DNA from: Rhodocyclaceae bacterium
GTDB lineage: Bacteria; Pseudomonadota; Gammaproteobacteria; Burkholderiales; Rhodocyclaceae
Length of the DNA stretch: 64,000 nt
Reading direction: 5' to 3'
Assembly (NCBI GenBank): GCA_030824115.1
Contig: JAVBYI010000019.1
Location: 55,780-119,779 of the forward strand
The notes beneath the pieces are model-generated. The model was given only the letters and a program-made list of their open reading frames with translations, ran no database searches and was not told the DNA's origin. The translations under genes were made by a program, and so were the position numbers. Shown piece after piece: positions 32,055 to 40,942 of the stretch (within the stretch, counting starts at the first letter, position 1; every line of letters starts with the position of its first letter).

Positions 32055-32902
32055 TGGACGACACACTGGAAAATGTCGGCGCTGGCGAGACGGCATCTGC
32101 CGATGCCCCGCACATTCCGAAGCTCTACGGCGAGCCGATGCCGAACATGCCGCGCGATCTGTACATTCCGCCGGATGCGCTGGAGGTGTTTCTCGATAAC
32201 TTCGAGGGGCCGCTCGACCTGTTGCTCTATTTGATCCGCAAGGCCAACCTGAGCATTCTCGATATCCCGATGGCGCCGCTGACAGCCCAGTATCTGGTCT
32301 ACGTCGAGGCCATGCGCAAGACCAACCTTGAACTGGCGGCCGATTACCTGCTGATGGCGGCGATGCTGCTGGAGATTAAGTCGCGCATGCTGCTGCCGCG
32401 CCCGCCCAAGGCGGACAGTGGCGAAGCCGAAGACCCGCGTGCCGAACTGGTGCGCCGCCTGATGGAATACGAACGCATGAAGCTGGCCGCCGCGCGCCTT
32501 GATGCCCTGCCGCAGGTGCATCGCGACTACGAGTGGGCCTCGGTGTGGATTGCCGACAAGGTGGCCACGCGCCAGCCGGACGTAAGCGTGCATGACCTGC
32601 AAGTCGTCTGGCTGTCGCTGATGAAGCAGGCCAAGATGCACCAGCACCACCGTATCCAGCGTGAAGAGCTGTCGGTGCGCGAGCACATGGGCCTGATCCT
32701 GCGCAAGCTCCACGGTGGCAGCTATGTCATGTTCGAAAACCTGTTCGAAGTGACGCCGGGCCATACCACCGTGGCCAGCATGATTGTGAGCTTCCTGGCC
32801 ATGCTGGAATTGGCGCGCGAGAGTCTGGTCGAGATTACCCAGAGCGAAGCCCTGGCCCCCATCTATGTAAAATTGCGTGATGCTGCAACTGTACAAGCCT
32901 GA
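32054..32902 (+). CDS. scpA: segregation and condensation protein A (kleisin)
   Basis: Kleisin subunit bridging the SMC heads. Start ATG 32054 gives 282 residues. The family core begins [21 protein letters not shown] and runs to the winged-helix end [20 protein letters not shown] segment. The first ~40 residues are a species-specific extension; DE24 lies there at residues 6-14 (NVGAGETA). The end overlaps scpB by 23 bases, fitting obligate partnership. Confidence 0.94.
   Translation: MDDTLENVGAGETASADAPHIPKLYGEPMPNMPRDLYIPPDALEVFLDNFEGPLDLLLYLIRKANLSILDIPMAPLTAQYLVYVEAMRKTNLELAADYLLMAAMLLEIKSRMLLPRPPKADSGEAEDPRAELVRRLMEYERMKLAAARLDALPQVHRDYEWASVWIADKVATRQPDVSVHDLQVVWLSLMKQAKMHQHHRIQREELSVREHMGLILRKLHGGSYVMFENLFEVTPGHTTVASMIVSFLAMLELARESLVEITQSEALAPIYVKLRDAATVQA
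32071..32094 (-). repeat. DE24 dispersed element, copy 13 (scpA N-terminus)
   Basis: Full consensus (TC at bases 7-8, W = A) with AT before it. It is read on the complement as NVGAGETA, 17 bases into the gene. Confidence 0.95.
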
Positions 32903-33554
32903 CGATTACAAGCGCGTGCTCGAAACGGCACTGCTGGCCGCGCCCGAGCCTTTGCCCTTGGCCGAGCTGAAAAAGCTGTTCGAGGATCCGTTCGACGACG
33001 ATACCTGGCGCACTCTGCTCGATGACTTGCGGCGCGACTGGGCGGAGCGGGGCGTCGAACTGGTGCAACTGTCTTCCGGCTGGCGTTTTCAGACGCGGCC
33101 TGAATATCAGGTGTTCCTCGACCGTCTGAAAAACGAGCGGCCACCGCGTTATTCGCGAGCGGTCATGGAGACGCTGGCGATCATCGCCTACCGCCAGCCG
33201 GTGACACGCGGCGATATCGAGGATATTCGCGGCGTGGCGGTGTCACCCAATGTGATCAAAACGCTTGAAGGACGCGGCTGGGTCGATACCGTTGGCCATC
33301 GTGATTCACCCGGCCGCCCCGCCCTGTATGCCACCACGCGCAAGTTTCTGGATGACCTGGGCTTGCGTAGTCTTTCCGAATTGCCACCCTTGGCCGAAAT
33401 TGAACGGATGATCGATGCCCAACCCAACGAAGCCAACGAAATCGCGGCAGAAGCCGTCCAGCCCGTCGCCATCATCACGGCCAACCCGGCACAAAGCGAC
33501 GCCTTTTCGACCGTCAACGAAGGCGACCAAGCCGCCGGCAGCCAGGTCGGTTGA
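32880..33554 (+). CDS. scpB: segregation and condensation protein B
   Basis: Winged-helix dimer that regulates SMC with ScpA. From ATG 32880 the protein is 224 residues, with [18 protein letters not shown], the core [21 protein letters not shown] and [18 protein letters not shown]. The last ~45 residues are acidic and low complexity, and their DNA also encodes the start of rluB in another frame (33415-33554). A GTG one codon earlier is an alternative start. Confidence 0.93.
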   Translation: MLQLYKPDDYKRVLETALLAAPEPLPLAELKKLFEDPFDDDTWRTLLDDLRRDWAERGVELVQLSSGWRFQTRPEYQVFLDRLKNERPPRYSRAVMETLAIIAYRQPVTRGDIEDIRGVAVSPNVIKTLEGRGWVDTVGHRDSPGRPALYATTRKFLDDLGLRSLSELPPLAEIERMIDAQPNEANEIAAEAVQPVAIITANPAQSDAFSTVNEGDQAAGSQVG

Positions 33555-34332
33555 CGCGGTAGCGCTGCGGGCTGCAGTCGCCGCCGAACCGACCGTCAAG
33601 CTGCAAAAAGCGCTGGCGGACGCCGGTCTCGGGGCGCGCCGTGAGATCGAGGAATGGATTGCTGCCGGGCGCGTGCAGGTCAACGGTGAGCCGGCGCATC
33701 TGGGCCAGCGCGTGCTGGTCACCGACAAGGTCAAGGTGGGCGGGCGGCTTGTCAATTTGCATTTTGCCGGTCGCGTGCCGCGTGTGCTGCTGTATCACAA
33801 ACCAGAAGGCGAGATTGTTTCGCGTGATGATCCGCAGGGGCGTCCGAGCGTTTTCAACGCCCTGCCGCGCATGCGGGGCGGTCGCTGGATTGCCATCGGG
33901 CGCCTCGATTTCAATTCCTGCGGATTGTTGCTGTTCACCAGCGATGGCTCATTGGCCAATCGTCTGATGCACCCGCGCTACAAGTTGGAGCGTGAGTATG
34001 CCGTGCGCGTGCTGGGCGAGATCGACGAAGCTTCCTTGAAGAAGCTGACCGACGGGATTGAGCTGGAAGACGGCATGGCGCGCTTCCTGCGCTTGCTGCC
34101 GGCGGGCGGCGAGGGCGCCAACCACTGGTATCGGGTGATTCTGGAAGAAGGTCGCAATCGTGAAGTGCGGCGCATGTTCGAGGCGGTTGGGGTCACCGTC
34201 AGCCGTCTGATGCGCGTGCGTTATGGCCCGATTCAACTGCCAGCCAACCTGAAACGGGGGCAAAGTCGCGAACTGGACCCCAACGAGGTTCAGACGCTAC
34301 TGAAAGTGCTCGACAAAGCCTCTGATAATTAG
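33415..34332 (+). CDS. rluB: 23S rRNA pseudouridine synthase B
   Basis: Forms pseudouridine near position 2605 of 23S rRNA. The 305-residue protein has an S4 RNA-binding domain ([21 protein letters not shown]), the catalytic-Asp motif [17 protein letters not shown] and [12 protein letters not shown]. The only in-frame start is ATG 33415, inside scpB; I checked codons from there to the S4 domain and saw no other ATG, GTG or TTG. This gives a strongly basic 45-residue leader ([11 protein letters not shown], then RSVDAV). Confidence 0.92.
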   Translation: MPNPTKPTKSRQKPSSPSPSSRPTRHKATPFRPSTKATKPPAARSVDAVALRAAVAAEPTVKLQKALADAGLGARREIEEWIAAGRVQVNGEPAHLGQRVLVTDKVKVGGRLVNLHFAGRVPRVLLYHKPEGEIVSRDDPQGRPSVFNALPRMRGGRWIAIGRLDFNSCGLLLFTSDGSLANRLMHPRYKLEREYAVRVLGEIDEASLKKLTDGIELEDGMARFLRLLPAGGEGANHWYRVILEEGRNREVRRMFEAVGVTVSRLMRVRYGPIQLPANLKRGQSRELDPNEVQTLLKVLDKASDN

Positions 34333-34335
34333 GAA

Positions 34336-34364
34336 TTGCCATATTCCACAGCCAGTTGTAGAAT
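34336..34364 (+). promoter_or_regulatory. sigma-70 type promoter before rimP-nusA-infB
   Basis: TTGCCA, 17 bases, TAGAAT. It starts four bases after the rluB stop and lies ~98 bases before rimP, leaving a leader that holds the hairpin at 34416-34440. A second weaker pair (TTGCCA at 34388, TAAAAC at 34410) follows. Confidence 0.65.
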
Positions 34365-34415
34365 CGCGCGCTTTGAAATTGCGTGAATTGCCAATGGCGG
34401 TTTGCGCAATAAAAC

Positions 34416-34440
34416 AAATGGGCAGTTTGCCCATTTTTTA
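34416..34440 (+). terminator. intrinsic terminator/attenuator in the rimP-nusA leader
   Basis: Nine-base stem AAATGGGCA / TGCCCATTT with a three-base loop, directly followed by more Ts and then A. It lies after the promoter and 21 bases before rimP, so it could end leader transcripts. In E. coli the nusA operon leader also has NusA-responsive terminators. Confidence 0.75.
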
Positions 34441-34461
34441 TTTGTGGCGTCGGATCGTTAG

Positions 34462-34935
34462 ATGGCAGATGTGATGGGACTCGTTGAGCAGACCGTGATT
34501 GGTCTGGGTTTTGAACTCGTTGATTTCGAGTTGAGTCCCCGTGCGCGCCTGTTGCGCATCTTCATCGACCGGCCGCCTGCTGAGGGCGAGGCGCTGACCA
34601 AGAGCGCAATTACCGTCGAAGACTGTGCTGCGGTCAGCCATCAGTTGACGCGGGTATTTACGGTGGAAAACATCGACTACGACCGCCTTGAGGTGTCTTC
34701 GCCCGGCATGGATCGCCCGCTCAAGAAGTTGGCCGATTTTCAGCGTTTTTCCGGCTACGACGTGCAGATCAAGCTGCGTATTCCTGAAGTGGGGGCATCC
34801 TCCACCCCGCAGCGCAACTTTTCGGGAAGCATTCTGGGTGCGGCGGATGATCGTGTGCGCATCAATACGGAATCCGGCGAGCGCGAGTTTGCCCTGGACA
34901 ACATTGACAAGGCACGTCTCGTGCCGAAGTTTTAA
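34462..34935 (+). CDS. rimP: ribosome maturation factor RimP
   Basis: Helps assemble the 30S subunit. The 157-residue protein has LVEQTVIGLGFELVDFEL, LRIFIDRP and the conserved DRLEVSSPGMDRPLKKLADFQRF. It is the first gene of the rimP-nusA-infB-rbfA-truB-rpsO-pnp run, with nusA 18 bases downstream. Confidence 0.95.
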   Translation: MADVMGLVEQTVIGLGFELVDFELSPRARLLRIFIDRPPAEGEALTKSAITVEDCAAVSHQLTRVFTVENIDYDRLEVSSPGMDRPLKKLADFQRFSGYDVQIKLRIPEVGASSTPQRNFSGSILGAADDRVRINTESGEREFALDNIDKARLVPKF

Positions 34936-34953
34936 TTTTTACGGGAGATTGGT

Positions 34954-36438
34954 ATGAGCCGCGAGTTGCTGCTGTTGGTCGATGCCCTGGCACGGGAAAA
35001 GAATGTCGACAAGGACATCGTGTTTGGCGCTCTCGAACTTGCGCTCGCTTCGGCGACCAAGAAGCGCATCCATGACGAGGCCGATGTGCGCGTCGAAATC
35101 GACCGCGAGACAGGCGAATACGAGGCCTTCCGTCGCTGGCTGGTGCTGGATGACGAAGAAGTCGAAATCCCCGCCCAGCATATCGGTCTGACCGAGGCGC
35201 GCGAGGATGATGCCGACGTACAGATTGGTGACTATATCGAGGAATCGCTCGAAGCCATCGACTTTGGCCGGATTGGTGCGCAGACTGCCAAGCAGGTCAT
35301 CCTGCAGAAGATTCGCGATGCCGAGCGCGAGCAGGTGCTGAACGACTTCCTGGAGCGCAAGGAACATCTCGTCACCGGCACCATCAAGCGCATGGAGCGT
35401 GGCAATGCCATCGTCGAAGCCGGGCGCATCGAAGCACTGCTGCCGCGTGACCAGATGATCCCGAAAGAGAATCTGCGTCCCGGTGATCGCGTGCGTGCCT
35501 GGCTGATGAAGATTGATCGCAATGCGCGCGGCCCGCAGTTGATTCTCTCGCGTACGGCGCCACAGTTCATCATGAAGCTGTTCGAACTGGAAGTGCCGGA
35601 GATCGAAGATGGCCTGCTGGAGATCAAGTCGGCCGCGCGTGATGCCGGTGTGCGTGCCAAGATCGCCGTCAAGTCGAACGACCAGCGCGTCGATCCGATT
35701 GGTACCTGCGTCGGCATGCGCGGTTCGCGTGTGACGGCGGTGACTAACGAACTTTCCGGCGAGCGTGTCGATATCGTGTTGTGGTCGGCCGATCCTGCCC
35801 AGTTCGTGATCGGTGCGCTGGCGCCGGCCGAAGTCAGTTCGCTGGTGGTGGATGAAGAAAAGCACAGCATGGACGTGGTGGTCGACGAGGCCAATCTGGC
35901 GATCGCGATTGGGCGCAGCGGCCAGAACGTACGCCTTGCTTCCGAACTCACTGGCTGGACGATCAACCTGATGACGGTTGAAGAGTCGCAGGAAAAGCAG
36001 GAAAAGGAAACGTCCAGTATCCGTCAGTTGTTTGTCGAAAAACTCGATGTGGACGAAGAGGTTGCCGAGATCCTTGTTCAGGAAGGTTTCTCGACGCTGG
36101 AAGAAATTGCCTACGTGCCGCTGGCTGAAATGCTCGAAATCGAGGCTTTTGATGAAGCGACCGTCAATGAGTTGCGCGATCGTGCCCGTAATGTCCTGCT
36201 GACCGAAGCCATCGTCAATGAAGAGGAACTTGAGAAGGTCAAGGATGACCTGCTGAATCTGGATGGCATGGATCGCAAGCTGGCTGCCGAGTTGGCGCGT
36301 CATGAGATCCTTGATCGGGATGGTCTGGCCGATCTGGCGGTGGATGAACTGATGGAAATGACTGGCATCGATGAAGATCGTGCCAAGGCGCTGATTACCG
36401 TTGCGCGCGCGCACTGGTTTGCCGATGAACAAGCATAA
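34954..36438 (+). CDS. nusA: transcription termination/antitermination factor NusA
   Basis: Binds RNA polymerase and nascent RNA, affecting pausing, termination and rRNA antitermination. The 494-residue protein has the N-terminal polymerase-binding domain, an S1 domain ([17 protein letters not shown]), two KH domains ([19 protein letters not shown] and [17 protein letters not shown]) and two C-terminal acidic helix-hairpin-helix repeats. The start is preceded by GGGAG. The hairpin before rimP could allow autoregulation. Confidence 0.97.
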   Translation: MSRELLLLVDALAREKNVDKDIVFGALELALASATKKRIHDEADVRVEIDRETGEYEAFRRWLVLDDEEVEIPAQHIGLTEAREDDADVQIGDYIEESLEAIDFGRIGAQTAKQVILQKIRDAEREQVLNDFLERKEHLVTGTIKRMERGNAIVEAGRIEALLPRDQMIPKENLRPGDRVRAWLMKIDRNARGPQLILSRTAPQFIMKLFELEVPEIEDGLLEIKSAARDAGVRAKIAVKSNDQRVDPIGTCVGMRGSRVTAVTNELSGERVDIVLWSADPAQFVIGALAPAEVSSLVVDEEKHSMDVVVDEANLAIAIGRSGQNVRLASELTGWTINLMTVEESQEKQEKETSSIRQLFVEKLDVDEEVAEILVQEGFSTLEEIAYVPLAEMLEIEAFDEATVNELRDRARNVLLTEAIVNEEELEKVKDDLLNLDGMDRKLAAELARHEILDRDGLADLAVDELMEMTGIDEDRAKALITVARAHWFADEQA

Positions 36439-36447
36439 GGAGGCGAC

Positions 36448-39150
36448 ATGTCCGCACAAATGAGTGTTGCCCAATTCGCGGCAGAGTTGAAAATGCCGCC
36501 AATGGCCCTGATTGAACAGCTTGCCAAGGCAGGTGTGGTCAAGCAGGCCAGCAGTGATCTTTTAACCGAGCAGGACAAGACGCGCCTGCTGGATTTTTTG
36601 CGCAAGTCGCATGGTGAGGCGGCGCCCAAGGCCAAGATCACCCTGACGCGCAAGCAGACCACGGAAATCAAGGCTGCAGATGCGACCGGCAAGGCACGCA
36701 CGATTCAGGTCGAGGTGCGCAAGAAGCGCACCTTCGTCAAGCGCGATGCCGAGATTTCGGCTGAGGTAGCGCCAGCACCTGAAGCAGAGGTGGCGCCAGT
36801 CGTTGAAGTGGTGGTCGCGCCTGAGCCAGCACCCGTGCCAGAGCCAGTTCCTGAGGTGGTGGCTGAAGTGGTGGTTGAGGTAGAGGATGCGCCTGTGGTG
36901 GTTGAGGCGCCTGTGGCGCCGACACGTGCGCCTGCGGGCACCCGTTCGGTCATCAACGCGGAACAGACCGCATTGCGTGAGCGTGAAGCGAAGCGTCAGG
37001 CGGCGTTGTCGGCCATCCAGGCCGCCGAGCTAAAGGAAAAGCAGGCCCGCGAAGCCAAGGCCAGTGCGGCTCGGGCGGAAGCCGAGGTGCGCTTGAAGGC
37101 CCAGACAGAGGCGGTGGCTGCGGCACAAAAGACCGCTGCGCCGGCAGATAACGCTGGTGTTTCAGGCACCTTGCACAAACCTGCCGCGAAGCCGGGTGAT
37201 GACGCTCGCAAGGGTGACAAGAAGGCAAGCAATCTGAAGACGGAAGCGGATCGCAACCGGCGCACGATCAAGACGCGTGGCGATACTGGTGGCGGAACGG
37301 CCGGCTGGCGTGGCGGTCCCAAGCAGGGTGGTCGTCATGGTCGTCATGGTCATGAGGAGCGTTCGGCACCGCAACCCGTTGAACAGGTGGTGCGTGAGGT
37401 GCATATACCGGAGACGATCTCTGTCGCTGATCTGGCCCACAAGATGTCGGTCAAGGCGACCGAGGTCATCAAGGTACTGATGAAGATGGGCATGATGGTG
37501 ACCATCAACCAGCAGCTCGATCAGGAAACGGCGATGATCATCGTCGAAGAGATGGGCCACAAGGCTTTTGCGGCCAAGCTGGACGATCCCGATGCCTTCC
37601 TCGATGAATCGCACGCCGAAGAGCACAAGGATGTTGAACTGCTACCGCGTGCGCCGGTGGTGACCGTGATGGGCCACGTCGACCATGGCAAGACTTCGCT
37701 GCTCGACTACATTCGACGCACCAAGGTGGCGGCGGGTGAAGCCGGTGGCATTACCCAGCACATCGGTGCTTACCACGTGGAAACCTCGCGTGGCATGGTG
37801 ACCTTCCTCGATACACCGGGTCACGCGGCCTTTACGGCGATGCGTGCGCGCGGTGCGAAGGCGACCGACATCGTGATTCTGATCGTCGCTGCGGACGACG
37901 GCGTGATGCCGCAAACCAAGGAAGCAATTCACCACGCCAAGGCCGCCGGTGTGCCGCTGGTGGTGGCGATCAACAAGATCGACAAGCCGGGTGCCAACGC
38001 GGATCGCGTCAAGCAGGAACTGGTGGCTGAGGGTGTGGTGCCGGAAGAGTACGGTGGCGACTCTCCCTTTGTCCATGTGTCGGCAAAAGTGGGTACCGGT
38101 ATCGATGATTTGCTGGAACAGGTGCTGTTGCAGGCCGAGGTGCTGGAGCTCAAGGCCACGCGCGACTCGCTGGCCAAGGGCTTGGTGATTGAAGCGCGTC
38201 TCGACAAGGGTAAGGGCCCGGTAGCCACCGTGCTGGTGCAGTCCGGTACGCTGAAACGTGGCGATGTCCTGTTGTGCGGCCAAGTGTTCGGTCGCGTGCG
38301 GGCCATGCTCGATGAAACCGGTCAGCCGGTAGATGAGGCGGGGCCATCGATTCCGGTCGAGATTCAGGGCCTTTCGGATGTGCCATCCGCAGGTGATGAA
38401 GCGATGGCGCTGGCCGACGAACGCAAGGCGCGCGAGATTGCCTTGTTCCGTCAGGGCAAGTTCCGCGACGTACGTCTGGCCAAGCAGCAAGCCGCCAAGC
38501 TGGAGAACATGTTCGAGCAGATGGGGGAGGGCGAGGTCAAGACACTGGCGTTGATCATCAAGGCCGACGTGCAGGGTTCGCAGGAAGCGCTGGCCCAAAC
38601 GCTGGTCAAGCTGTCTACCGACGAGGTCAAGGTCAATGTCATTCACGCGGGGGTCGGTGGTATTTCAGAATCCGACGTCAATCTGGCACAAGCCTCCAAG
38701 GCCGTCATCATCGGCTTCAACACACGGGCTGATGCCGGTGCGCGAAAAGTGGCCGAAAACGCAGGTGTCGATATTCGCTACTACAGCATCATCTACGATG
38801 CGGTTGATGAGGTGAAGGCCGCGATGTCCGGCATGTTGTCGCCGGAGAAGCGTGAAAACATGCTCGGCATGGTCGAAATCCGTCAGGTTTTCAAGGTTCC
38901 CAAGGTCGGTGCAGTGGCGGGTTGTATGGTGCTCTCCGGTATCGTCAAGCGCGGTTCCCATGTTCGCCTGTTGCGCGACAACGTGGTGTTGCATACCGGC
39001 GAACTCGACTCGCTCAAGCGTTTCAAGGATGACGTCAAGGAAGTCAAGGAAGGCTTCGAGTGCGGTCTGTCGCTGAAGAACTTCAACGAGATTCAGGAAG
39101 GCGACCAGCTCGAAGTGTTCGAGATCCAGGAAGTCGCCAGAACCCTGTAA
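36448..39150 (+). CDS. infB: translation initiation factor IF-2
   Basis: GTPase that brings initiator tRNA to the 30S subunit. The 900-residue protein starts with an IF2_N domain ([14 protein letters not shown]), a long Val/Glu/Ala/Pro-rich linker (about 100-290) and a second IF2_N region. The G domain follows from about residue 400 ([23 protein letters not shown]), then domains II-IV ending [10 protein letters not shown]. The start has an excellent AGGAGG. The stop is five bases before a DE24 copy that leads into rbfA. Confidence 0.97.
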   Translation: MSAQMSVAQFAAELKMPPMALIEQLAKAGVVKQASSDLLTEQDKTRLLDFLRKSHGEAAPKAKITLTRKQTTEIKAADATGKARTIQVEVRKKRTFVKRDAEISAEVAPAPEAEVAPVVEVVVAPEPAPVPEPVPEVVAEVVVEVEDAPVVVEAPVAPTRAPAGTRSVINAEQTALREREAKRQAALSAIQAAELKEKQAREAKASAARAEAEVRLKAQTEAVAAAQKTAAPADNAGVSGTLHKPAAKPGDDARKGDKKASNLKTEADRNRRTIKTRGDTGGGTAGWRGGPKQGGRHGRHGHEERSAPQPVEQVVREVHIPETISVADLAHKMSVKATEVIKVLMKMGMMVTINQQLDQETAMIIVEEMGHKAFAAKLDDPDAFLDESHAEEHKDVELLPRAPVVTVMGHVDHGKTSLLDYIRRTKVAAGEAGGITQHIGAYHVETSRGMVTFLDTPGHAAFTAMRARGAKATDIVILIVAADDGVMPQTKEAIHHAKAAGVPLVVAINKIDKPGANADRVKQELVAEGVVPEEYGGDSPFVHVSAKVGTGIDDLLEQVLLQAEVLELKATRDSLAKGLVIEARLDKGKGPVATVLVQSGTLKRGDVLLCGQVFGRVRAMLDETGQPVDEAGPSIPVEIQGLSDVPSAGDEAMALADERKAREIALFRQGKFRDVRLAKQQAAKLENMFEQMGEGEVKTLALIIKADVQGSQEALAQTLVKLSTDEVKVNVIHAGVGGISESDVNLAQASKAVIIGFNTRADAGARKVAENAGVDIRYYSIIYDAVDEVKAAMSGMLSPEKRENMLGMVEIRQVFKVPKVGAVAGCMVLSGIVKRGSHVRLLRDNVVLHTGELDSLKRFKDDVKEVKEGFECGLSLKNFNEIQEGDQLEVFEIQEVARTL

Positions 39151-39155
39151 CCCGG

Positions 39156-39179
39156 AAAAGTCGGCGATGGCGGGACGGC
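39156..39179 (-). repeat. DE24 dispersed element, copy 14 (contains rbfA start codon)
   Basis: A C-to-A change on the plus strand turns GCGCTGGCG into GCGATGGCG, and this ATG (39167) opens rbfA. The rest is consensus. The element provides codons 1-4 (MAGR). Confidence 0.9.
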
Positions 39180-39574
39180 AGAAACCTCATGGTTTTTCAC
39201 GCGGCGAGCGCGTGGCGGAGCAAATCCGCCGCGATCTTGCCGAGTTGTTGCGTCAGGTCAAGGACCCACGGGTGGCTCATCTGTTGCCGCTCGTGACCGT
39301 TACGGATATCGAGCTGACGCCGGACTATGCGCACGCCAAGGTGTTCTACACGTCGCTGGCGGGCGAGGAGCGTGCAGCCGCCGTGTCCAAGGGCCTGTCT
39401 CATGCATCCGGTTTTTTGCGTCGGGAGTTGGGGCGCCGCCTGCATATTCACCAGATTCCCGAGCTGCATTTTGTTTTTGATGCCTCGGTTGAGCGTGGCA
39501 GTCGACTGTCGCAATTGATCGACGAGGCGAATAAGTCCGACTCGTCAGAATCATCAGAATCGTCGAGTGAATAA
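39167..39574 (+). CDS. rbfA: ribosome-binding factor A
   Basis: Cold-shock factor for 16S rRNA 5' end maturation. The 135-residue protein has GFSRGERVAEQIRRDLAELLRQVKDPRV and the KH-like core VTVTDIELTPDYAHAKVFYT, with an acidic Ser-rich tail. The start ATG lies inside DE24, so MAGRQKP is element-derived; homologues begin with a similar short basic leader. A weak GGAAAAG is upstream. The end overlaps truB by eight bases. Confidence 0.92.
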   Translation: MAGRQKPHGFSRGERVAEQIRRDLAELLRQVKDPRVAHLLPLVTVTDIELTPDYAHAKVFYTSLAGEERAAAVSKGLSHASGFLRRELGRRLHIHQIPELHFVFDASVERGSRLSQLIDEANKSDSSESSESSSE

Positions 39575-40481
39575 GCCCAGAAGGGCACCTCGTCGCCGTG
39601 TCGACGGGGTGTTGCTGCTCGATAAGCCGATTGGCATGACCTCCAACGCTGCCTTGCAAAAGGTGCGCTGGCTGTTCAATGCCGAAAAGGCTGGACATAC
39701 CGGCACGCTGGACCCGTTGGCGACCGGGGTGTTGCCCATCTGCCTGGGGGAGGCCACCAAGTTTTCCGGTGAACTTCTCGATGCAGGCAAGGCTTATCGT
39801 GCGACGGTGCAGTTGGGGGTGATCACCGCGACTGCCGATGCTGAAGGCGAGGTGTTGGCAACCGCGCCCGTGACCTCCAGCGAAGCTGATCTGCGTGCGG
39901 TGTTGCCACGCTTTATCGGCGAGATTGAACAGGTGCCGCCGATGTACTCGGCGCTCAAGCGTGATGGCAAACCCCTCTACGAATTGGCCCGGCAAGGCAT
40001 TGAGGTGGAGCGCGCGCCACGCAAGGTGACGATTGAATCGATCGAGCTGCTGTCCTGGCATGGCGATCACTTTGTCATTGATGTGGATTGCAGCAAGGGC
40101 ACCTACATTCGTACGCTGGCGGCCGATATCGGCCATGCCTTGGGTTGTGGTGCACATCTCGCTGCCTTGCGGCGCACGCGGGTTGGTCGTCATGATCTGT
40201 CCGGCACGGTTGATCTGCTCTCCATCGAGTCGCTGGCTGTCGAGAAACGGGATGCGTTGTTGATGCCTTGCGATATTTTGCTGTCCGAGCTGCCCGCCGT
40301 GACGCTGGGGGAACGTGAAGCGGCCACCCTGTTGCATGGACAAGCCATCCGGTGGAACGGGGTGCCGTCTCACCAGCACCGACTTTATGGGCCAACGGGT
40401 TTTCTGGGCTTGGGAGAATGCGTCGAGGATGGCTGGCTTAAGCCAAAAAGACTGATTGCCACCATCAGTCCAAGCACTTGA
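39567..40481 (+). CDS. truB: tRNA pseudouridine-55 synthase
   Basis: Makes pseudouridine 55 in the T-loop of tRNAs. The 304-residue protein (GTG start) has GVLLLDKPIGMTSN, the catalytic-Asp motif AGHTGTLDPLATGVLPI, PMYSALKRDGKPLYELAR and DVDCSKGTYIRTLAADIG. The C-terminal PUA-like part carries DE24 at residues 266-273 (VPSHQHRL), just before YGPTGFLGLGE. Length is near E. coli TruB (314), so no net extension. Confidence 0.95.
   Translation: MNKPRRAPRRRVDGVLLLDKPIGMTSNAALQKVRWLFNAEKAGHTGTLDPLATGVLPICLGEATKFSGELLDAGKAYRATVQLGVITATADAEGEVLATAPVTSSEADLRAVLPRFIGEIEQVPPMYSALKRDGKPLYELARQGIEVERAPRKVTIESIELLSWHGDHFVIDVDCSKGTYIRTLAADIGHALGCGAHLAALRRTRVGRHDLSGTVDLLSIESLAVEKRDALLMPCDILLSELPAVTLGEREAATLLHGQAIRWNGVPSHQHRLYGPTGFLGLGECVEDGWLKPKRLIATISPST
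40364..40387 (+). repeat. DE24 dispersed element, copy 15 (in truB)
   Basis: Three changes: A at base 9, A at base 15 and A at the last base. It is read in the forward frame VPSHQHRL. Confidence 0.75.
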
Positions 40482-40487
40482 TTCAGT

Positions 40488-40493
40488 TATAAT
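40488..40493 (+). promoter_or_regulatory. -10 box for rpsO-pnp
   Basis: Perfect TATAAT seven bases after the truB stop and ~84 bases before rpsO. The -35 is weak (TCAGTC at about the right distance). A promoter here matches the known independent rpsO promoter in other proteobacteria. Confidence 0.5.
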
Positions 40494-40576
40494 CCGTAGC
40501 TTGTTTTGCGGGTGCAGCGCTCTATCAAACCGGGGCCGCGCCTGTTTTATCAACAGCGTTTGAGAGAAAAATATAT

Positions 40577-40846
40577 ATGGCTATTACGACTGCCGACAAG
40601 GCAAAGATTGTTACCGATTACCAGCGTGCCCAAGGCGATACGGGTTCCCCCGAAGTGCAAGTTGCCCTGTTGACCGCCCGCATCAACGATCTGACCGGTC
40701 ACTTCAAGACCCACGTCAAGGATCACCACTCTCGCCGTGGCCTGCTCATGATGGTGAGCCAGCGCCGTAAGCTGCTCGATTACCTCAAGTCCAGAAATGT
40801 CGACAGCTATCGTGCGCTGATCGAGCGTCTGGGGCTGCGTAAGTAA
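40577..40846 (+). CDS. rpsO: 30S ribosomal protein S15
   Basis: Primary 16S rRNA binding protein. The 89-residue sequence is canonical: [58 protein letters not shown]15 often represses its own mRNA through the leader (family knowledge); here the leader is 84 bases after the -10 box. Confidence 0.98.
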   Translation: MAITTADKAKIVTDYQRAQGDTGSPEVQVALLTARINDLTGHFKTHVKDHHSRRGLLMMVSQRRKLLDYLKSRNVDSYRALIERLGLRK

Positions 40847-40894
40847 TTTTCCCGGACCAGGATCGCAATTCGTGATCGCAAACCGTTCGAACTG

Positions 40895-40928
40895 CCGGCG
40901 CAGCCACAAGCTGTGCCGGTTTTCATTT
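40895..40928 (+). terminator. hairpin with T-tract between rpsO and pnp
   Basis: CCGGCGCAGC / GCTGTGCCGG stem with loop CACAA and one wobble or mismatch, then TTTTCATTTT. It looks like an intrinsic terminator for rpsO and may act as the structured pnp leader. A smaller hairpin (GATCGC / GTGATC) precedes it at 40861-40877. Confidence 0.65.
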
Positions 40929-40942
40929 TGAGAGGAACATCT

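Noticed and set aside
32045..32896. Long minus-strand open frame opposite scpA (and similar frames opposite smc, nusA, infB, pnp, trpS)
   Set aside because: They are antisense shadows: His/Gln/Arg-rich translations without family features, caused by high GC.
36760..36950. Tandem-repeat-like GAGGTGGTG/GCGCCTG stretch in infB
   Set aside because: Normal low-complexity Val/Glu/Ala/Pro linker of IF-2.
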